Positions 36,218 to 46,185 of a stretch of 64,000 nucleotides of DNA are shown piece after piece. The position numbers and the translations under genes were made by a program. The DNA comes from Burkholderia cepacia (lineage in GTDB: Bacteria; Pseudomonadota; Gammaproteobacteria; Burkholderiales; Burkholderiaceae): NCBI RefSeq assembly GCF_029962485.1, contig NZ_CP073638.1, positions 2,914,001-2,978,000 on the forward strand. Reading direction: 5' to 3'. How positions within the stretch are numbered: the first letter of the stretch is position 1; each line of letters opens with the position of its first letter. Under the pieces are notes generated by a model, which worked only from the letters and a program-made list of their open reading frames with translations, ran no database searches and had not been told where the DNA came from.

Positions 36218-37414
36218 ATGAGCAGCAATCGAGGTGTCGTCTATCTTGGGCCGGGTCAGGTCGAAGTCCAGAAAATCGATTATCCGAAGATGGTCGACCC
36301 GAGCGGCCGCGCGATCGGCCACGGCGTGATCCTGAAAGTGGTCAGCACGAACATCTGCGGCTCCGACCAGCACATGGTGCGTGGCCGCACGACCGCACCG
36401 GTCGGCCTCGTGCTCGGTCACGAGATTACCGGCGAAGTGGTCGAAGTGGGCCGCGACGTCGAGACGCTGAAGATCGGCGATCTCGTGTCGGTGCCGTTCA
36501 ACGTCGCCTGCGGTCGCTGCGCGATGTGCAAGGACACGCATACGGGCGTGTGCCTGAACGTGAACCCGTCGCGTGCCGGCGGTGCGTACGGCTACGTCGA
36601 CATGGGCGGCTGGATCGGCGGCCAGGCCGAGTACGTGCTCGTGCCGTATGCCGATTTCAACCTGCTGAAATTCCCGGACCGCGATCAGGCGATGTCGAAG
36701 ATCCGCGACCTGACCTGCCTGTCCGACATTCTGCCGACCGGTTATCACGGCGCGGTGAGCGCGGGCGTGAAGCCGGGCTCGACGGTCTATATCGCGGGCG
36801 CGGGCCCGGTCGGCATGGCTGCCGCCGCATCGGCGCGCCTGCTCGGCGCGGCCGTCACGATCGTCGGCGACATGAATGCGGAACGTCTCGCGCATGCGCG
36901 TGCGATGGGCTTCGAGACGGTCGACCTGTCGAAGGACGCTTCGCTCGGCGAGCAGATCGAGCAGATCCTCGGTGTACCCGAGATCGACTGCGCGGTCGAC
37001 TGCGTCGGCTTCGAGGCGCACGGCCACGGTTCGTCGGGCCACTCGGAGGAAGCGCCCGCGACGGTGCTGAACTCGCTGATGGAAATCACGCGGCCGGCCG
37101 GCGCGATCGGCATCCCGGGCCTGTACGTGACGGACGATCCGGGCGCGAAGGACAAGGCGGCGCAGCACGGCAGCCTGAGCATCCGCTTCGGCCTCGGCTG
37201 GGCGAAGTCGCATTCGTTCTTCACGGGCCAGACGCCGGTGCTGAAGTACAACCGCAACCTGATGCAGGCGATCCTGTTTGACCGGCTGCCGATCGCGAAG
37301 ATCGTCAACGTCGAAGTGATCTCGCTCGACCAGGCGCCGGAAGGCTACAAGAAGTTCGACGGCGGCGCGCCGCGCAAATTCGTCATCGACCCGCACGGGT
37401 TGCTGGCGGCGTGA
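36218..37414 (+). CDS. fdhA: Glutathione-independent formaldehyde dehydrogenase
   Basis: NAD-dependent zinc enzyme oxidising formaldehyde to formate. 398 residues from MSSNRGVVYLGPG. Catalytic zinc ligands in STNICGSDQHMVRG and LVLGHEITGEVVEVG; the structural zinc loop is CGRCAMCKDTHTGVC; NAD site VYIAGAGPVGMAAAASARLLG. The extra segments AHGHGSSGHSEEAPA and GLYVTDDPGAKDKAA are typical of the glutathione-independent Pseudomonas-type enzyme. It probably removes formaldehyde from the demethylation steps encoded downstream. Confidence 0.95.
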   Translation: MSSNRGVVYLGPGQVEVQKIDYPKMVDPSGRAIGHGVILKVVSTNICGSDQHMVRGRTTAPVGLVLGHEITGEVVEVGRDVETLKIGDLVSVPFNVACGRCAMCKDTHTGVCLNVNPSRAGGAYGYVDMGGWIGGQAEYVLVPYADFNLLKFPDRDQAMSKIRDLTCLSDILPTGYHGAVSAGVKPGSTVYIAGAGPVGMAAAASARLLGAAVTIVGDMNAERLAHARAMGFETVDLSKDASLGEQIEQILGVPEIDCAVDCVGFEAHGHGSSGHSEEAPATVLNSLMEITRPAGAIGIPGLYVTDDPGAKDKAAQHGSLSIRFGLGWAKSHSFFTGQTPVLKYNRNLMQAILFDRLPIAKIVNVEVISLDQAPEGYKKFDGGAPRKFVIDPHGLLAA

Positions 37415-37450
37415 TGCGCTAGCGTTCGATACGCTACGTGCTGAAGGAAA

Positions 37451-37484
37451 ACGGGCGGCTCCGGAAACGGGCCGCCCGTTTTTG
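37451..37484 (+). terminator. Intrinsic terminator after fdhA
   Basis: Stem acgggcggc (37451-37459) / gccgcccgt (37471-37479) followed by a T run. Ends the fdhA transcript 37 bases after its stop. Confidence 0.85.
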
Positions 37485-37565
37485 TTTCGGGCGCGGCGCG
37501 ATCGAGGGGGGCCGAAGATCGGTTCGGAAAGCGAATCGTCCGGCGCGAACGGCCGGACTCCGCGC

Positions 37566-38453
37566 TCAGTGGCCGCGATAGAGTTTCGCGATCTCTGCGT
37601 GGCCGGATGTGGTGTACCGCCCGTGGCGGGTATGCAGGCTCACGCGGCGAATCGGATGCGTGCGATGCGCGGCATCGCGGCTGCCTTTCCAGTCCGCCAC
37701 GCGAACTGCGCTGGCGCGTGGCCGGTCGGGTGCGCGCATCGACGGTGTGGCTTGCGCGACCTGCATCTTGCCGGCAGGCGGGCTGGCGTTTGCGTCGTCG
37801 TGTGGCGGGATGGCCGCCAGTTGCGGCGTGCCGTCGGGCGAATGAAACGGAAAAGCGGGCGTCGGCAATACCGGCAGCATCGGCTCATTCACTGTATGCA
37901 AGCCGGATTCGGTCGCAGTGGCTGCCGGCGCACCGGACCCTCGACAGACGGGATCGGCCTTGCACGTGCGGTCGACCACCACATAGCCGCCGACCAGCAG
38001 CACGAGTGTCAGGAGGCTCAGGAGCGGTGCGCTCGATGCACTCGGCCGCCGGAGCGCCGCGTTGCGCAGCGAGTGCGCGACGCGCGACGACCACGAACGG
38101 ACGGTATGCGGCGCTTGTGCGGCGTGCGCAGGGTCGGTCGTATGACGAATCGGATCGAACGGCCAGTCCCACTGGCCGCAGGCGGGGCAGCGCTCGAGTG
38201 CGTGGGGCGCGACGAATCCGCACTCCCTGCACCGGCAACGCGCGGCGTGCCGCGATTCGGCGCGTGCGTTCGACACGGCGCGCCATGCATCGCGCGTGCG
38301 AACGTTCCGGTTGGGCAGGACACGCATCGTCAGCGGCCGGCGGACGCCATCAACGAAGCACACGTCGACGATCGTTCGCGTTCGGTGTTCATGTGATTCT
38401 CCATAACATCGGACGCGTGGAATTCGTTCGTCCGCGGCTACCTGTCGCTTCAT
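37566..38453 (-). CDS. Zinc-ribbon membrane-anchored hypothetical protein
   Basis: About 295 residues if started at MKRQVAADERIP; no start has a good ribosome site. Residues about 70-95 form a zinc ribbon (CRCRECGFVAPHALERCPAC, two Cys pairs), followed by a single transmembrane helix (LLSLLTLVLLVGGYVVV, about 142-158). The C-terminal ~130 residues are Pro/Arg/His-rich and would lie in the periplasm. The layout (cytosolic zinc ribbon, helix, disordered periplasmic tail) recalls small membrane-bound sensors, but no family is recognised. It faces the fdhA terminator. Confidence 0.6.
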   Translation of the reverse strand: MKRQVAADERIPRVRCYGESHEHRTRTIVDVCFVDGVRRPLTMRVLPNRNVRTRDAWRAVSNARAESRHAARCRCRECGFVAPHALERCPACGQWDWPFDPIRHTTDPAHAAQAPHTVRSWSSRVAHSLRNAALRRPSASSAPLLSLLTLVLLVGGYVVVDRTCKADPVCRGSGAPAATATESGLHTVNEPMLPVLPTPAFPFHSPDGTPQLAAIPPHDDANASPPAGKMQVAQATPSMRAPDRPRASAVRVADWKGSRDAAHRTHPIRRVSLHTRHGRYTTSGHAEIAKLYRGH

Positions 38454-38516
38454 TCTTTGTCGCTTGCGCGTGAAACGCAAGGACGATGTCGGTTGTCCCG
38501 GGCCGCGCGTCTGGCG

Positions 38517-39941
38517 CTAGCCGTTGTGTCGTTGCCGCGCCGCGAGCGTCCCGATGGTCTCCATCGCGCGCTCGACGGCCGGCGTCCACGGCCGGCCGTA
38601 GTTGAGCCGCAGGTAGCGGCGAAATCCGCCGGTCGCGGAAAAGATCGGCCCCGGCGCGATGCTGACGCCGCTTTCCATCGCAGCGTCGAACAGGTGCATC
38701 GCATCGACGCGCGGCGGCAGTTCGATCCACAGGAAATACCCGCCACGCGGCGCGAATACTTCGGTGTCCGCCGGAAAATACGCACGCACGGCCGCGAGCA
38801 TCTGCGCCTGGTGCGCGGCGAGATTGCGCCTCAGCTTGCGCAGGAAGCGGTCGTATGCGCCGTCGCGCAGGTAGCTCGAAATCGCCAGCTGTGCGGGCAA
38901 GTCGGCGGCCGGCGCGCTCGCGCCCTTCGCTTGCCGAATCTGCCGCACGTAGCGCCCGGCCGCGACCCAGCCGATCCGGAACCCGGGCGCGAGACATTTC
39001 GAGAACGACCCGCAATGCAGGACGAGCCCGCTGTCGTCATACAGTTTCGCGGGGCGCGTGGGCGCCGTGCCGAAATGCAGTTCGTTGTACACGTCGTCCT
39101 CGATCAGCGGCACGCCGCGCGCCGCGAGCAGGTCGATCAGCGCGCGCTTGCGCTCGTCGGTCAACGTCGCGCCGGTCGGGTTGTGGAACGACGTCATGAA
39201 CCAGCACGCGCGCACCGGATGCGTGTCGAGCGCTTGCGCGAGTGCATCGAGATCGAGGCCCGTGCGCGGGTCGACCGGAATCTCGACGGCTTTCAGGTGC
39301 AGGCGCTGGACAGCGTGCAGCACCGCGTGGAATGCCGGCCGTTCGATAGCGACGATGTCGCCGGGACGTGTCAGCACCTGCAGGCAGAGCGTCAACGCTT
39401 CGAGCGCGCCGGTCGTGATGACGATCTCGTCCATCGGCAAGGCGGCGCCTGCGTTCAGGTAACGCAACGCGATCTGCCGGCGCAATGCGTCATTGCCGGG
39501 CGGTAATCCCGACAACAGTTTCGTGCGGTCCATGCCGCGGGCCGCCGACGCCATGTAGCGCCACAGGCTGCTCATCGGGAACAGCGAATAGCTGGCGAAT
39601 GCCGAGCCGAGCGGGACGATGTCGTCGCATTTGAGGGAGTCGAGCAGGCGGAGCAGCGTGTCGTCGTCGCTGCCGGCTGGCGCGGTGTCCGGCTTGCGGG
39701 GGGGATCGTGGCCGAACCGCACATGCTTGTCTTCCAGGTTCGCAACGAAATATCCGGAGCGGGCTCGCGCGACGATCAGACCCTCGCTTTCGAGCGCGTA
39801 GTACGCGCGAAACACGGTGGACGGGCTCACGCCATATGCGCGGCACGCGGCGCGCACGGTGGGGATGCGCGCGCCGACTGCCAGGTCGCCGCGCCGGATC
39901 GCGTCGGCGATCGTCTGTGCCAGCGCCGCATATCGCTTCAT
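38517..39941 (-). CDS. MocR-type regulator (GntR HTH plus aminotransferase domain)
   Basis: 474 residues from MKRYAALAQTIADAIRRG. Residues 1-75 are a GntR winged HTH (IPTVRAACRAYGVSPSTVFRAYYALESEGL). Residues about 110-470 are a fold-type-I PLP aminotransferase-like domain with IVITTGALEALTLCLQVL, FHNPTGATLTDERK and the PLP lysine in HCGSFSKCLAPGFRIGW. MocR proteins sense PLP or amino acids and usually act on a divergent neighbour; the gene at 40213 is divergent, about 270 bases away. Confidence 0.92.
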   Translation of the reverse strand: MKRYAALAQTIADAIRRGDLAVGARIPTVRAACRAYGVSPSTVFRAYYALESEGLIVARARSGYFVANLEDKHVRFGHDPPRKPDTAPAGSDDDTLLRLLDSLKCDDIVPLGSAFASYSLFPMSSLWRYMASAARGMDRTKLLSGLPPGNDALRRQIALRYLNAGAALPMDEIVITTGALEALTLCLQVLTRPGDIVAIERPAFHAVLHAVQRLHLKAVEIPVDPRTGLDLDALAQALDTHPVRACWFMTSFHNPTGATLTDERKRALIDLLAARGVPLIEDDVYNELHFGTAPTRPAKLYDDSGLVLHCGSFSKCLAPGFRIGWVAAGRYVRQIRQAKGASAPAADLPAQLAISSYLRDGAYDRFLRKLRRNLAAHQAQMLAAVRAYFPADTEVFAPRGGYFLWIELPPRVDAMHLFDAAMESGVSIAPGPIFSATGGFRRYLRLNYGRPWTPAVERAMETIGTLAARQRHNG

Positions 39942-40212
39942 GCCTGCCCCCCGGCCGCTCGAAGCCTTGCTGAAAAAAGAGTAGGGCACGGCACCCGTCG
40001 CACGCAAGCGCGCCCCCAATCGCTGATCCGTATGTTTTTTGAGCGCTCTGATGCTGTTCTTTCGTCTGACAAGCGGGCATCCTCCAGCACGTCCCATTCC
40101 CGATGTCCGACCGAGACGGAATCCACGCTGCATGGCGGCGGCTCCGTGCCCCACGCATGCCCTGCATGGGTTCTTGTCCGCGGCGTCCTGACCCTATCCG
40201 GAAGCATCCAGC

Positions 40213-41625
40213 GTGAAACTGAAGACTCTCGCCGCCGGCCTCGTGGCCGGCATCGCCCTCACCCTGTCCGCCGGCGCCGCACAGGCTGCCTGCGTCAGCA
40301 ATCCCGCCGCCCAGCCGAATACGACGTTTCCCGCCGCGCTGACCGGCAAGCTCGTCTATCACAGCTACGTGAAGTACGGCGACGGCACGAGCCAGCTGTT
40401 CCTCTACGACTTCTCGGCTCATACGCTGACGCAACTGAGCAAGAGCACGTGGGGCATCACCGATCCGATGAACGGCGTGTTCAGCCCCGACGGCAAGTGG
40501 CTCGCGTTCATGGGCATCAGCAACGGCGCATGGAACGTGTTCATGCTGCAGCTCGGCGCCGGCACGCCGCCCGTCAACCTGACGAACAGCACGGGCGCGA
40601 CGCGCAACGAGGACCCGAAGTTCAGCGCGGACGGCAAGTCGCTCGTGTTCAAGCAGAACGGCGACGTGAAGCAGGCGACGCTGTCGTACACGAGCGCGGG
40701 CCCGACGTTCACGTCGGTCGTGAGCCTCACGAACGCGCCGTCCGGCGCCGAATACTCGATGCCGTACCTCGCACCGGATGCGAGCGCCGTGTACTACGCG
40801 ACCGGCACCGGCTCGAACATGGGGTTGATGAAGCGCACGATCGCGACCGGCGCGACCGCCGTGTTCGATCATCCGGCCGGGCTGCAGACCTACTACCCGA
40901 TCGTGCGGGCGGACGGCATGGTGTTCTATGCGCGCTGGAAGGACAGCGGCGGGGCCGACCAGATCTATTCGAAGACGGCCGACCCGGCCTCGACGCCGAA
41001 CGCGCTGGCGCTCAACGACTGCGTGAGCAACAACTCGGATCCGGCGCCGGTGAGCGGCACGAACTACCTGTTCTTCTCGTCGACGACGGCGGGCGGCTAT
41101 CAGCTCTACGTCGGTGACGTGACGACCGGCCAGCGCTGGAGCCTGTCGCAGTTCGGCGTGAACGCCGACACGACGAAGGCGAAGCTCGGGTCGAGCTATT
41201 ACGGCGGCCCGGCCGCCACGCAGCCGACGCTGCTGTCGCAAGGGCGCCCGGCTGCCGCGTCGGCGAGCTACAACGCGTCGCTCACGCCCGACAAGGCGTT
41301 CGATGGCAACACCACGGGCACGCGCTGGGATTCACCGGAAGGCGCCGGTGTCGGTTCGCAGTGGATCTCCGTGGATCTCGGCGCAGTGAAGCACATCGAT
41401 CACGTCGATCTGTACTGGGATGCGGGCGCGCTCGTCTATCAGATCCAGACGTCGAACGACAACGTCAACTGGACGACGATCTATTCGACGAGCAACGGCG
41501 TTTCATATACCCACGTCACGCTGCCGAATCTCAACGGCAGCGGTCGTTACGTTCGGATGCTCGGCACGCAGCGCGCGACGCAGTGGGGTTACTCGCTCTA
41601 TGAAATGCAGGTGTGGGGATCCTGA
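40213..41625 (+). CDS. Secreted beta-propeller protein with F5/8 type C (discoidin) domain
   Basis: 470 residues from a GTG start (MKLKTLAAGLVAGIALTLS when initiated), signal peptide ending AGAAQA. Residues about 40-330 contain TolB/WD40-like PD40 blades (GVFSPDGKWLAFMGISNGAWNVF, PKFSADGKSLVFKQNGDVK). Residues about 350-470 form a discoidin-type carbohydrate-binding domain (SLTPDKAFDGNTTGTRWDS, QWISVDLGAVKHIDHVDLYW, GRYVRMLGTQRATQWGYSLYEMQVW). Likely extracellular glycan-binding. No catalytic domain seen. A terminator follows. Confidence 0.85.
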   Translation: MKLKTLAAGLVAGIALTLSAGAAQAACVSNPAAQPNTTFPAALTGKLVYHSYVKYGDGTSQLFLYDFSAHTLTQLSKSTWGITDPMNGVFSPDGKWLAFMGISNGAWNVFMLQLGAGTPPVNLTNSTGATRNEDPKFSADGKSLVFKQNGDVKQATLSYTSAGPTFTSVVSLTNAPSGAEYSMPYLAPDASAVYYATGTGSNMGLMKRTIATGATAVFDHPAGLQTYYPIVRADGMVFYARWKDSGGADQIYSKTADPASTPNALALNDCVSNNSDPAPVSGTNYLFFSSTTAGGYQLYVGDVTTGQRWSLSQFGVNADTTKAKLGSSYYGGPAATQPTLLSQGRPAAASASYNASLTPDKAFDGNTTGTRWDSPEGAGVGSQWISVDLGAVKHIDHVDLYWDAGALVYQIQTSNDNVNWTTIYSTSNGVSYTHVTLPNLNGSGRYVRMLGTQRATQWGYSLYEMQVWGS

Positions 41626-41631
41626 GCACAA

Positions 41632-41662
41632 TAAAAAAACGGCCTTGATGGCCGTTTTTTTC
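41632..41662. terminator. Bidirectional terminator between convergent genes
   Basis: Stem aaacggcc / ggccgttt around ttgat has an A run before and a T run after. It serves both the discoidin-protein gene and the convergent AraC-family gene. Confidence 0.88.
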
Positions 41663-41683
41663 AAGCGTCACGCGCAGCATCGC

Positions 41684-42709
41684 TCACGCATGCAGTACAT
41701 GGGTGGGAAACGCGGGGGCCGTACTCGCCGCACCCTGCGCAAGCGGCGCAACCTGCTTGCGGCGCTCGCGGGTCGGCGCGACGCCGAACGCGTCACGATA
41801 GCTCTTGCTGAAATGGCACGCCGACTGGAAGCCGCACGCCATCGTGATGTGCATGATCGACATGTCGGTCTGCAGCAGCAGCTCGCGCGCACGGCGCAGC
41901 CGAAGCGTCAGGTAGTAATGCGTCGGCGTCATGCCGAGGTGTTCGCGGAACAGGCGCTGCAATTGCCGCTGTGACATGTTCGCGAGCCGCGCGAGCTCCT
42001 CGCGCGACAGCGGCTCCTCGATGTTGTTCTCCATCAGCGAGATCACTTCGAACAGCGACTTGTTCGCCGAGCCGAGGCGCGCGACGAGCGGCATGCGTTG
42101 CTGCGCGCTCGTGTCGCGCACGTGTTCGACGATGAACTGCTCGGCGATCTGCGTGACGCGCGCAGTGCCCACGCGCGCGGCGATCAGGTTCAGCATCATG
42201 TCGAGCGGCGCGACGCCGCCCGTGCACGTGATGCGGTCGCGGTCGATCACGAACAGTTCCTTCAGGAAGCGCGTGTCCGGAAACTCTTCCTTCAGCGCCG
42301 ACATGTTCTCCCAGTGGATCGCGCACGCATAGCCCGCGAGCAGCCCCGATTTCGCGAGTGCATAGGTGCCCGTGCACAGGCTGCCAAGCGGGATGCCCGA
42401 GCGCGCGAAGCGGCGCAGTGCCGACAGGTGGGCCGGCGTGGTCGCACGCTGCACGTCGACGCCGCCGCACACGAACACGATGTCGGGCTGCCCCGCGCAT
42501 TCGGCCGGGCCCGTGTCGACCGTGAGGCCGTTGCTCGCCGTGACCGGGCCGCCGTCCGGGCTGATCACCGACCAGCGGTAGAGCGGCTGGCCGCTCAGGT
42601 AGTTCGCCATCCGAAGCACCTCGATCGCATTGGTGAACGCGATCATCGTGAAATTCGGTAACGGCATGAACGCGAAGTGGGACAGCGACGCTGTGCGGTC
42701 GGGCGACAT
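41684..42709 (-). CDS. gbdR: GbdR-like AraC-family regulator of glycine-betaine catabolism
   Basis: 341 residues with the GlxA/GbdR architecture: N-terminal DJ-1/PfpI-like domain (FAFMPLPNFTMIAFTNAIEVLRMANYL; nucleophile-elbow region GSLCTGTYALAKSGLL) and a C-terminal AraC double HTH (LSREELARLANMSQRQLQRLFRE; ITMACGFQSACHFSKSYRDAFG). GbdR activates gbc, dgc, gly and sox genes in response to betaine or dimethylglycine. It sits divergently from the glyA-dgc operon with 448 bases between, supporting the assignment. Confidence 0.88.
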   Translation of the reverse strand: MSPDRTASLSHFAFMPLPNFTMIAFTNAIEVLRMANYLSGQPLYRWSVISPDGGPVTASNGLTVDTGPAECAGQPDIVFVCGGVDVQRATTPAHLSALRRFARSGIPLGSLCTGTYALAKSGLLAGYACAIHWENMSALKEEFPDTRFLKELFVIDRDRITCTGGVAPLDMMLNLIAARVGTARVTQIAEQFIVEHVRDTSAQQRMPLVARLGSANKSLFEVISLMENNIEEPLSREELARLANMSQRQLQRLFREHLGMTPTHYYLTLRLRRARELLLQTDMSIMHITMACGFQSACHFSKSYRDAFGVAPTRERRKQVAPLAQGAASTAPAFPTHVLHA

Positions 42710-43157
42710 GGGGAGCGTTCCTAGAATCTCTAATAGCTATACGCCCGGGGGGCACGGGGCGGGCAGCGGTATTGTGTGAGCGAGCGCAACAAGCGTGCCA
42801 TACGGCTAAACCCTAGCTCCATACGTTGTCTGGGTGTAAGGCCGATGTTGCACTGCACCGTAACCGGGAGACGCCGCACCCCGAACGGGCGGCAAACGCA
42901 CTGCCCGTGTGCGTATCCATAGGTGAACAGCCGACGCCGTTTTGGTTGGTCATCCGAAAAAGCACGACCGGTCACTTGTATAAAACGGACGTGCATGGCG
43001 GAAAAGGCAAAGAACGCGTCTAAATTCATCAATCCGCCGAAAATCCGAACGACAAGAATAGAGCCGTCGGCAACCTTGTACTGGCGCAGCGGGAAACCCA
43101 GGCAGGGCGGGCCTTGAGCTTTGGTTACAGCCCTTTATTCTTCGTCACGGACGCACT
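42710..43157. promoter_or_regulatory. Divergent control region between gbdR and glyA
   Basis: No gene seen. It should hold promoters in both directions and GbdR sites for the glyA-dgc transcript, but no clear inverted or direct repeat was found. The stretch 42950-43080 is more AT-rich than the rest. Confidence 0.5.
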
Positions 43158-44432
<1,275 letters not shown>

Positions 44433-44471
44433 TCGACCCCCACAAGAACAGACCCACGAGCGAGAGCAGAT

Positions 44472-45443
<972 letters not shown>

Positions 45444-45583
45444 GCGCCGCATCGAGCCGAACCGCCACCCGCGATTCAACAATAGAAAAATCGGGACGTG
45501 CCCGCGCAAGCCGCGCGGGCGCGCGGACGATGTCGCGCCTGCGCACTGAGCCGCGCGGCCAATTTCCTCACGGAGTCACCACG

Positions 45584-46117
45584 ATGCAACCGCAACTGCC
45601 GATCAACGTCGATCCCGATACCGGCGTCTGGACCACCGACGCGCTGCCGATGCTGTATGTGCCGCGCCACTTCTTCACGAACAACCACGTCGCCGTCGAG
45701 GAAGCGCTCGGCGTCGAGGCGTATGCCGAGATCCTCTACAAGGCCGGCTACAAGTCCGCATACCACTGGTGCGACAAGGAAGCAAAGCTGCACGGGCTGA
45801 CCGGCATGGCCGTGTTCGAGCATTACCTGAAGCGACTGTCGCAACGCGGTTGGGGCCTGTTCTCGATCATCGAGGCCGATCCGGCCAGCGCGCGGGCAAA
45901 GATCGAGCTGCGCCATTCGTCGTTCGTGCTCCAGCAGCCGGGCAAGGAAGGCAAGCTCTGCTACATGTTCGCAGGCTGGTTCGCCGGCGCGATGGACTGG
46001 GTCAACGACACGACGCCGGAAGGCAAGGGCGCCCCGCGTGCGCGATCGTTGGAAGTGCAGTGCGCGGCCGAGCATCACGACCACTGCGTCTTCGAAGTGT
46101 CGCCGATCGCGCACTGA
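45584..46117 (+). CDS. V4R-domain protein (DUF5943) of betaine operon
   Basis: 177 residues from MQPQLPINVDPDTG; GGAG 8 bases upstream. The 4-vinyl-reductase-like (V4R) domain fills the protein: YVPRHFFTNNHVAVEEALG, YKSAYHWCDKEAKLHG, FEHYLKRLSQRGWGLFSI and the C-terminal LEVQCAAEHHDHCVFEV with conserved Cys/His. V4R domains bind small molecules and metals. This position between the dipeptidase and dgcA is conserved in betaine clusters as I know them; its role is unknown. Confidence 0.8.
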   Translation: MQPQLPINVDPDTGVWTTDALPMLYVPRHFFTNNHVAVEEALGVEAYAEILYKAGYKSAYHWCDKEAKLHGLTGMAVFEHYLKRLSQRGWGLFSIIEADPASARAKIELRHSSFVLQQPGKEGKLCYMFAGWFAGAMDWVNDTTPEGKGAPRARSLEVQCAAEHHDHCVFEVSPIAH

Positions 46118-46185
46118 CGCACTGATTCACCGCTACAAAACAACACCCGCAACACGAGACATTCGAACGCCAGAGGTCGCCAGCG

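Noticed and set aside
43020..43157. Glycine riboswitch in front of glyA
   Set aside because: No tandem aptamer-like pairing pattern could be traced; control by GbdR is the simpler explanation.
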